Shown here one piece after another: positions 17,536 through 23,807 of a stretch of 23,807 bases of DNA. How positions within the stretch are numbered: the first letter of the stretch is position 1; each line of letters begins with the position of its first letter. A program made the position numbers and the translations under genes. The stretch covers positions 1 through 23,807 of the forward strand of contig SDVU01000056.1 in the NCBI GenBank assembly GCA_016256075.1, given 5' to 3'. The notes beneath the pieces were generated by a model. It was not told the origin of the DNA. It ran no database searches and saw only the letters and a list, made by a program, of their open reading frames with translations. Source of the stretch: Dictyocoela muelleri. Lineage: Eukaryota; Microsporidia.

Positions 17536-17853
17536 GGTACAGTTCTATTATATAACACCAATTTTATATACTAAAAACTGAAGTAAACAAAAAATGTCAA
17601 ATATAAAGAATGTGTAATTATTTGTGAAAATTCCCAGAATGAAATTATTTTTAAATTAGAAGCAATATATAAATAAAAATATAGACTTCCCCTAAAGGGG
17701 AAGTTTATAGTTTTATTTATATATTGCTTCTAATTTAAAAATAATTTCATTCTGGGAATTTTCACAAAAAAAAACACATTCTTTAAATTTGACATTTTTC
17801 GTTTACTTTCATTTTTAGTATATAAAATTGGTGTTATATAATAGAACAGTACC
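17536..17853. repeat. 318-bp near-perfect palindrome
   Basis: The two arms of about 155 bases meet at CTTCCCC-TAAA-GGGGAAG (17687-17702). The outer edges read GGTACAGTTCTATTATATAA and its inverse at 17834-17853, exactly symmetrical around 17694.5. Only about a dozen differences separate the arms. The right arm contains the end of the Merlin-like frame at 17815-18162, the left arm its mirror copy. Confidence 0.9.
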
Positions 17854-18162
17854 GTGAATTCTTTTAATGATTTTCGAATACATTTTTGAAATGAAGCCTT
17901 TTCCTTCGAAATCTCTGGTTAAATACTGTATTCGTTTTCCAAAAAAAACCTGAAAAATCAGCAGGCAATCAACCGACGGTAATTTAAAATCTGAGAAAAA
18001 AACTATTTTTTCATATTGAAATGTATTTAGAAATTCATAAATGGATTTATTATAGCACCGCCATGCCACTCCGTCAATGTTTCTTTTATATTTCACCTTT
18101 TTTAAGGATTCCATACTCCCATAGCAATATATTATAGAACATAATATTCCCTTATTATGCAT
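17815..18162 (-). pseudogene. Merlin-like transposase, N-terminal half (D)
   Basis: The 115-residue frame contains KVKYKRNIDGVAWRCYNKSI, matching VKYKRNRDGYAFKCNTLRC of the transposase at 18458-19344, then a helix-turn-helix-like part (YLTRDFEGKGFISKMYSKI) at the equivalent place. Of the zinc-ribbon Cys pairs, one Cys in WRCYNKSI is missing. The whole DDE part is absent: the frame ends inside the palindrome at 17536-17853. A hairpin, AATCTGAT-GTTAG-ATCAGATT, lies just upstream (18163-18186). Confidence 0.6.
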
Positions 18163-18252
18163 GAAATCTGATGTTAGATCAGATTAGTTTCTTAGTGACA
18201 ATATATATATATTCGAGATTTATATTATTCATAGGGTGTCGGTTTTTTGGAT

Positions 18253-19410
18253 CTGGTGTCAAAATTTCCCCTTAATGAGAAACTGATTCAAAATTTCCCC
18301 TAGTCAAAATTCATTAAAAAAAAATATATTTATGCAAATTTATGACTAAAGATAAAATATTTTAATATTTTTAAATTTAACTTTATTACATACTTATAAA
18401 TCATATAAAATATGCACCTTTGTATTATATTTAAAAAATTAATTGAATAAAAATAATTTAATATCGTAAAATTTCAATCACTTTGGAAAAATCATTTTTA
18501 TAAATATTATCTTTCCATATCCACATCTTCAAATTTAATGGTAATGTTTCATAATCACATCCGTGTTGTTTTCTCATTCTTTTCTTTAATTTATTCCAGA
18601 GTGGCTCTATATTTTGTGTGTGAACATTGTTTTCTGGATTAACGTAATTTATACGATAATTAACAGTATAGTGTTGGTATCCTAAAGTCATTAAAGCATT
18701 ATAGGCACTCCATTGATCCGACCATATTATAGATCCAGGTCTTATAATTCTAAGTATAATTGGGACTAGTATAAACGGGAACGATTTGGGACAAGTTCAA
18801 TATAATATTTTGCCGGTGTATAAGAGGTATCCACTATGCCAAAAACCCATCTATTTTCCGAACTAATTCTACCGACATGATACTTTTGCTTGTATCGAAA
18901 CATAGATTCGTCAATTTGACAAATAATACCGGTTACGCCTAACTTATAATCAATGTTTTCTAAGGCTTGTATTGCTTTATTTCGAAGAAAATCATAAATT
19001 CTCACTACAGTAGATTTACTTATATTATGATCTTTTGTAATTTGAATAATCAAATCTTCTTTAAACCAAGAATATATAACTATCAGTAATTTTTTAATTT
19101 CGATGAATAAGTATTCAAAAATACTATAGCTCCTAATAGTGATATATTTAAGATATTCCTCACAACGCAATGTATTGCATTTGAATGCATACCCATCACG
19201 ATTTCTCTTATATTTAACTTGGTGCAAAATATTATTACACGTCACAATAAATAATATTGCGAGTATCCCTATTTCACGACAAAATGTATTTTTTTTATGT
19301 TTGAATTTTAAATTTATAATTTTTTCGAAATTTATTGCAACCATAATGGTACATAATTTTTTATTATGAACTGATTCAAATTTCCCTTTAAGGGGAAATT
19401 TTGACACCAG
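18253..19410 (-). mobile_element. Merlin/IS1595-type DNA transposon C, nearly intact
   Basis: The ends are CTGGTGTCAAAATTTCCCC at 18253 and its inverse ending at 19410, about 22 bases perfectly inverted, with a second CAAAATTTCCCC inside on the left and a CCCTTTAAGGGG snap-back on the right. The element is 1158 bp with one transposase filling it. The right side borders the end of a piggyBac coding fragment (19413). No clear target duplication is visible. Confidence 0.85.
18458..19344 (-). pseudogene. Merlin-like transposase with one frame change
   Basis: A DDE transposase of the IS1016/Merlin group, about 295 residues, that cuts and pastes its own element in the nucleus. The first part (19344-18766) carries an incomplete zinc ribbon (TCNN, then FKCNTLRC; the first Cys is missing), a helix-turn-helix-like stretch (ITKDHNISKSTVVRIYDF), and QIDESMFRYKQKYHVGR with the first catalytic Asp. 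The second part continues in another frame to 18458 with SIIWSDQWSAYNAL (second Asp) and NVHTQNIEPLWNKLKKRM (Glu and Trp). All three catalytic residues are thus present. The only break is a frame change at about 18766-18780, just after VPNRS. The ATG at 19344 is chosen because the longer frame up to 19455 lies outside the terminal repeat. Confidence 0.8.
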
Positions 19411-19412
19411 TT

Positions 19413-19885
19413 CATTTTTTTTCATTATAAAATTGCTTATAAAGGACGTAAACATTATGAAAAATAAATTCGAAAATTTGGCACGTAAACTATAGCATTC
19501 ACTATTTATATACGTTCAAGTAGATAATTTTAGAACATTTGTCCAACTTCTATACTCCGGCTATGTTTATTATACTCGTATACGACTTTAGTAATTTTCT
19601 TTTTATTTCCATTTATATTTTCATGAGCATCATAGGGATTTTCTTAACATCACAACTAGCTTTAATATACCAAATTAAAATCTAAACATCAAATTTCTTT
19701 AATACTACACTATTTTGTTGTATACTTTTGTTTTAGCTTTTAAAGATCAGTTAAACCCTTCCGTCTATTTCTTAATGTCTTGGTAGTATATATTTCGGCG
19801 TCCTATAAATTTTGTCAATTTAAAGGAATTATAAAAGTTATACATTAATTATTTTTATATTAGCCTTTATCATTTTTACATAGAG
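19413..19885 (-). pseudogene. piggyBac-like transposase, C-terminal part
   Basis: Reading on the minus strand, the strings NFYNSFKLTKFIGRRNIY, YTTKTLRNRRKGLT, NKKKITKVVYEYNKHSRSIEVGQM and VYVLYKQFYNEKK follow one another in the order of piggyBac transposases (family pattern DNFxNSxKL, YxTGTLRxNRKGLP, YNxxMxGVDxxDQM, NAYVLYK). They lie in several frames with stops. The Asp expected before NFYNS is Tyr (TAT). The piece is separated from the upstream part by the SINE at 19888-20346, and borders Merlin element C at 19410. The last, Cys-rich end of the protein is not seen. Confidence 0.6.
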
Positions 19886-19887
19886 AA

Positions 19888-20346
19888 ATACCAGTGGCCA
19901 GATAGCTCAGTGTTAACACTCTTGAATGTAAAATTAAAGTATCGTGGTTTGAATTCCGCTGACGTCACTCTTTAATAAAAAATGAGGGAATGACATTAAT
20001 CGGTCATAACTATATAATTATAGTTAAATATACAGTTGTTACTGTGTGGTTTAGCTGATTAAGACGTATCTAATATGACAATGAAGCAGAAGGGACTAGG
20101 TGTGGAGATGAGTGCGGCGATGCATCTCGGCAAAAAGTAGTGAAAAATTAAAATTCATTAAAAAGCTAGTAATTACCTGTATCCTGCTGAGTCATTGATG
20201 AAACGAACATCGCGTATACAGCTGTGCTTCTAGGTAGCTTAGAAGTTACGTATTATTGGAACACCAGGAACCAAAAAGCTAAAGGATATGGTTGGAGACA
20301 ACTCTCCGGGTTGGCAGCTATGGATGTTGTCAGCATGTAATATATA
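19888..20346 (+). mobile_element. SINE copy S7, full length, inside piggyBac
   Basis: About 460 bases. The head reads GGCCAGATAGCTCAGTGTTAACACTC (A box) and GTGGTTTGAATTCCGC (B-box region). The body follows S5 closely, and the 3' end is complete: GGAGA-CAAC-TCTCC (20294-20307) and GGCAGC-TATGGAT-GTTGTC (20313-20331), two adjacent hairpins, then AGCATGTAATATATA. It lies between the two halves of one piggyBac transposase, so it jumped into it. It is the least decayed copy of this family here. Confidence 0.85.
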
Positions 20347-20600
20347 TGAGAAAAAACAGTTCTTATAATGCCTTTTCTTCCACATCCTGACAATTTAAAA
20401 TTACTGATATTTGATTCGACAAGAATGTAAAATTTCATTCCCAATTAATCTGGCATGAAAGTGAAAAAAAAATTTAAATTTTACTTCATAGGCCATCATT
20501 CCTTCATCTATAGAAAAACATCACCAGGTATGTAGGCATTCGCAAAACAACTATTCCAAATCTTCAATAATTTCAAAACATTTTTTTATAGTCTTTCGGT
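20347..20600 (-). pseudogene. piggyBac-like transposase, central part
   Basis: The minus strand gives TERLYKK, YIPGDVF, SIDEGMMAYE and GMKFYILVESN in order. This matches the piggyBac core (xRLYKIRP, YxPGxxLSIDEGMMAFKGR, KWGMKFYxLCES), in which the Asp of IDE is the first catalytic residue. The pieces lie in different frames; a frame change falls between 20445 and 20488. The frame 20253-20444 ends inside the SINE. Together with 19413-19885 this is one dead gene interrupted by a SINE. Confidence 0.6.
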
Positions 20601-20724
20601 ATCTTTACTAATACAGGTTATATTTTTGTTAAATAATTGAAATATTTAAAATTTCACCAACCAGCAAATCCTTGTATATTTTTAATATGTATTCTTTTTG
20701 TTACAACAATGTCGACATGGGTCT

Positions 20725-21216
20725 GTCCCGTTTGTCAGATGTCCCGTTTGTCAGAAGTCCCGTTTGTAGAAGTCCCGTTTGTCAGAAAAAGAATAATTTT
20801 TTTTAGCTCTTAATAATGAATGTATTTTTTAAAAATTTAGATTTATATTATTGATGATAAGGATAATAATTTATATAAAAAATATGTATATTTTTTTGAT
20901 AAAAAATTTTAAACCAAACTTAGACATTCTAAAAATTCTACCAAAGTAATGATTTAATTATTATATTTATTTCATAAATTTCAAATTTATATTTACTCTC
21001 ACAGAATTTTCAGAATGTCTAAGTGTACTTCAAATTTTAATCAAACATATTAACATATTTTTTATATAAATTATTATTCTTATCATTAATAATATAAATA
21101 TAAATTTTTAAAAAATACATCCATTATTAAGAGCTAAAAAAAATTATTTTTTTTCTGAAAAACGAGATTTCTGACAAACGGGATTTCTGACAAACGGGAT
21201 TTCTGACAAACGAGAC
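20725..21216. mobile_element. Foldback element F4 with 16-bp repeats
   Basis: The left arm begins with four copies of GTCCCGTTTGTCAGAA (20725-20788), the right arm ends with four inverted copies. Between these, the arms continue as inverted unique DNA (AGCTCTTAATAATG, ATAATTTATATAAAAAATATG, TAGACATTCTG) to a centre near 20970. Each arm is about 245 bases, so the element is one almost complete palindrome. No reading frame is present. Confidence 0.85.
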
Positions 21217-21780
21217 GCCACCGTTATACAGTAACGGTTTTTTTTTTCCAAATTAGAAGTATTGCTCTATTTGTATAAATATACTAGATACACATGTCAA
21301 AATTTGGGCACATATGTTTTGTTATTATCATATTTAAGACATTTTTTGTCAAGAGCAATAGCGATTCCAGCCATAAAGATTACAGGCATGCACATCAAGC
21401 AAAACCATTCCTGGCTTAAGAGAAGATATCTAGTGTCTATGAAACTAATATGTGAGGAAATAACTGCTACATATAGGGTTTTATGCACATTATTATATTT
21501 TCTTATTGTTAAAAAAAATTAAAATATTACCACATGAAAATCATTTTATCAAAACAGAAGCTGGAATTATCGAATGGTATATTAATGGTGTCATTGCTAC
21601 CGGAGCAGTGTACCAAATATAATGAAAGTATTTAAACAAATGGGTAAGCAAGTTCTATTATTGTTCCACTTCATCCACACTGAAGTTTATTCTAGTTCCA
21701 GCTAGACTCGTCTGCTTCTTACTATTAAGAAGCAGGATTAGAATAATATTTCATAAATATTCAACATGTTTCAAAAAGAC
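21217..21780. other. Stretch before the retroelement fossil
   Basis: It begins with a hairpin, CCGTTA-TACAG-TAACGG, followed by ten T (about 21221-21247). The following DNA shows isolated protein-like strings in several frames but no firm motif. Part of it may belong to the retroelement described next. Confidence 0.4.
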
Positions 21781-22905
21781 ATGCAGGCGGGATAAACTAT
21801 ATTCGTCTCTAGAGTCTATGGCGTATGAGATTACAATAGATAATATATTGATTATAACTCGAGCATGTGAGATATGTAAATCTCACATATAAATGGTTAC
21901 GTAATCAGTTATACGACCTATAGTGGCGTATAATCGTGAGAACGTTGCATTGCAGATTTTGTAGATTTTAGATACTATGGTCTCACAAATGAAGGTATTA
22001 CATAGATTTTGGTCGTGGTTTACTCCTTTTAAAAGTACATGTGACAGTACAGTGGAGAGATAAGTCGACAATATTGGTTGTATCAGCAATTAAGTATATA
22101 TTTATGGTAAACAGTTTTGATTAATATTGCATACAGACAATGAAAGAGAGTTCTGCAATGATCTTATGCGTGAAATGCTGGAAGTTTTCTGTAAGGCATG
22201 TCAAAAGAAGATAAAGATGTATATAGATACAGATACAAGTCGAAAGGGCCAATCAAACTTATAAATAGATGATCAGTTCAATGTTTGACACATTAAACAC
22301 TCCAGTGAAATTTAAATTAGTAATAGAAGATTATACCTACTCTATAAAACATTACGTTATCCCAATATTGGCAAATCCCCCTTTATTTGGTTGTTTGGAA
22401 GGCCTAAATATGAAATTATACAAGAAGACTTGGTTACAGCATTGAATGCCTAGAAAATATAAAATATGGCTGTAGAAGCAGTATTAGATATACAGAGTAG
22501 AGTTTGCTCTGACTCTCTAAACCTATGCAATTTGTTTTCCTTACTCCCAGAGGAATGAAAGAAGGCGTCGAAGAGATTAATCTAGCTATCTGGAAGAATA
22601 TACACGGTTGAGAAAAGTGGCAAGGTTATCGACACAAAGAGCAGCAGACCGAAAATGTAGGCAGAAGCATGTGGAGAAACTACTATTTACAGTTTCAACA
22701 TGGATCTAGAGGTCTTATTAGGTCAGTTGTTAATAAACTTGAATATACTAGGAGAAGGAGTTTGTATGATCATCTTAATACAAAGGTATATATAGTTGAA
22801 TCTATCCTACAGGACAATAAAGTAAGATTGAGACCGGAAGATAACATGGGTGATATAATTGAAAGTATAAATATTATCCAGCTTCACAGTGTAGGAGATA
22901 ATTAA
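21780..22905 (+). pseudogene. Fossil Ty3/gypsy-type integrase region
   Basis: This is the broken pol remnant of an LTR retrotransposon of probable Ty3/gypsy type. Evidence in order: a Cys pair of the integrase zinc-binding type (ACEIC) near 21860, the core motif HTDNERE near 22130, and in the last open part (22669-22905) a C-terminal domain with KVYIVESILQDNKVRLRP, as in integrases of this group. It has many breaks and no long terminal repeat is recognised in the window. The decay suggests an old insertion. The opposite-strand frame at 21883-22089 is a shadow. Confidence 0.5.
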
Positions 22906-23229
22906 AGTATTTAGCATATTTTTTTATCCTTTATTGATTGTTTTATAAATTAAAAAATTCCGTTGTTTATCATAACAAGAAATATTTGTGATTTTCTTTA
23001 AATATCTTATCATACAAAGATTTTGTAATATTTATTATTGATTTTCAGTTCAAATTTTTAATAATTTTTATGAAATCTCTACTGTGGTGAATTTATAACA
23101 CTTTGACATTTTTTATTATTTTTTTTTAGATATCTTTGTATTTAGTATGATTAAATATAGTTTAATTTGTTTCTCAAAAATGAATCGAAAAAATATCATG
23201 TCATTATTAACACTTATAAAATATAATTT
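22906..23229. other. AT-rich stretch, nothing recognised
   Basis: No gene or repeat is seen after the retroelement remnant. Confidence 0.5.
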
Positions 23230-23405
23230 GCTCCCTTAAAATTATAATATTTTGGCTTGGTTACTATTTTTGACAATTAAGAGCCACAAGTGCTAACAGC
23301 TCCTTTCTTCTAGGCAATTGAAATATTGTTTTCAGTTTCCAGAAATTCATCTGAGCTGAGTGTTTCTAATAGTGACTTTTCCTAAAGCTCATCTTGTGTC
23401 ATGTT
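23230..23405 (-). other. Coding-like fossil, unrecognised
   Basis: The minus strand reads protein-like strings (MTQDEL, LLETLSSDEFLETENNISIA, KKGAVSTCGS) in one frame, with breaks. The acidic, Ser-rich style could be host or retroelement. No family is assigned. Confidence 0.25.
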
Positions 23406-23460
23406 GTGTATTGTTTTTTTTTATTTTATAAAAGAGGTTATTCAAACATCAATATAATAT

Positions 23461-23481
23461 GTCGCGTGCGTAGCGCGCGAC
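23461..23481. other. GC-rich hairpin
   Basis: GTCGCGTGC-GTA-GCGCGCGAC forms a 9-bp stem (one T-G pair) with a three-base loop. It is conspicuous because the surroundings are over 75 percent A+T. The function is unknown. Confidence 0.6.
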
Positions 23482-23514
23482 TTAAGCATGGAACGCGACC
23501 TGTCAAAAAAATTA

Positions 23515-23592
23515 AAAAAAATTCTCGCTGGGAATCGAACTTTTAAAATTTAGTAAATATAATTAAGTTACCACTGAGCTATCAGCATATAA
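23515..23592 (-). mobile_element. tRNA-like sequence, probably another SINE head (S8)
   Basis: The minus strand reads ATGCTGATAGCTCAGTGGTAAC and 30 bases later GTTCGATTCCCAGCG, that is an A box and a B box at tRNA distance. GCTG at the start pairs with CAGC after the B box. The T stem and the D stem do not close, so this is not called a tRNA gene. The sequence downstream differs from the S1-S7 family. Confidence 0.5.
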
Positions 23593-23807
23593 ATTTTATT
23601 TATACAATAAAAATATTAATTAAAATAATATTTTTAAATTATACGATATAGATAATAAATTTATCAATACAGATATTAAATTTATACAATTTAAATATCA
23701 AATTTTAAAAAAAAATAATTTATACAATATAAAAATTTAAATTCCAATATTTTACAATATAAATTATAAACTTATAAAACATAAATATTAAATTTAAAAT
23801 GATTCTT
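23593..23807. other. AT-rich end of the window
   Basis: It contains repeated words such as ATACAATATAAA and AAATATTAAATTT and nothing that can be called. Confidence 0.5.

Noticed and set aside
19888-19965. tRNA gene at the head of SINE S7.
   Set aside because: The D, anticodon and T arms do not fold to a complete cloverleaf, and the same head recurs in several SINE copies.
21221-21247. Hairpin CCGTTA-TACAG-TAACGG followed by ten T, like a bacterial terminator.
   Set aside because: The window is eukaryotic and no gene ends here. The T run alone could stop Pol III, but no Pol III unit is seen upstream.
21883-22089. 68-codon minus-strand frame in the retroelement area.
   Set aside because: Opposite strand of the decayed integrase region, no family resemblance.

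Overview
The window is about 24 kb of very AT-rich eukaryotic DNA with few genes and many transposons. A microsporidian with an expanded, transposon-loaded genome fits best. The reasons are short intron-less genes, an amino-acid permease of the AAAP type next to a ubiquilin-like protein, many Merlin/IS1595-type transposases, a piggyBac copy, a Ty3/gypsy trace, and a CCC(C) block about 3 to 6 bases before three start codons. That last feature is known from microsporidian genes. The species cannot be named from the sequence alone, and all family assignments here come from motif reading, not from a search.

Layout. 1-2960: two Merlin-like DNA transposons and a solo terminal repeat, with a 3'-truncated tRNA-headed SINE between them. 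2970-9050: the gene island. It holds a ubiquilin/Dsk2-like gene (minus), an amino-acid transporter (plus), a 121-residue acidic/lysine-rich protein (minus) and a 101-residue membrane protein (plus), separated by AT-rich tandem repeats and two more SINE copies. 9230-9945: two SINE copies head to head. 9945-11216: a 1.27-kb non-coding inverted-repeat transposon flanked by TA, with a smaller foldback element inside. 11390-12700: decayed transposase-like traces and a possible 49-codon membrane protein. 13015-14906: a SINE fragment and two further foldback elements lying end to end. 15187-17060: unrecognised coding-like fragments and solo ends of hAT-like and pogo/mariner-like elements. 17536-20600: a 318-bp near-perfect palindrome attached to half a Merlin transposase, a nearly intact Merlin element, and a piggyBac transposase split by a complete SINE. 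20725-21216: a 492-bp foldback element built from a 16-bp repeat. 21780-22905: a fossil of a Ty3/gypsy-type integrase. 23460-23590: a GC-rich hairpin and another tRNA-like sequence.

How it works together. The ubiquilin-like protein would serve proteasome delivery, and the permease would import host amino acids, which fits a parasite. The rest is mobile DNA at several stages of decay. Two things look most worth following. One is the SINE family, at least seven pieces with Pol III boxes and a conserved structured 3' end. The other is a group of large foldback elements whose arms are arrays of short repeats. Two of these elements share the same two-level arrangement of arrays.
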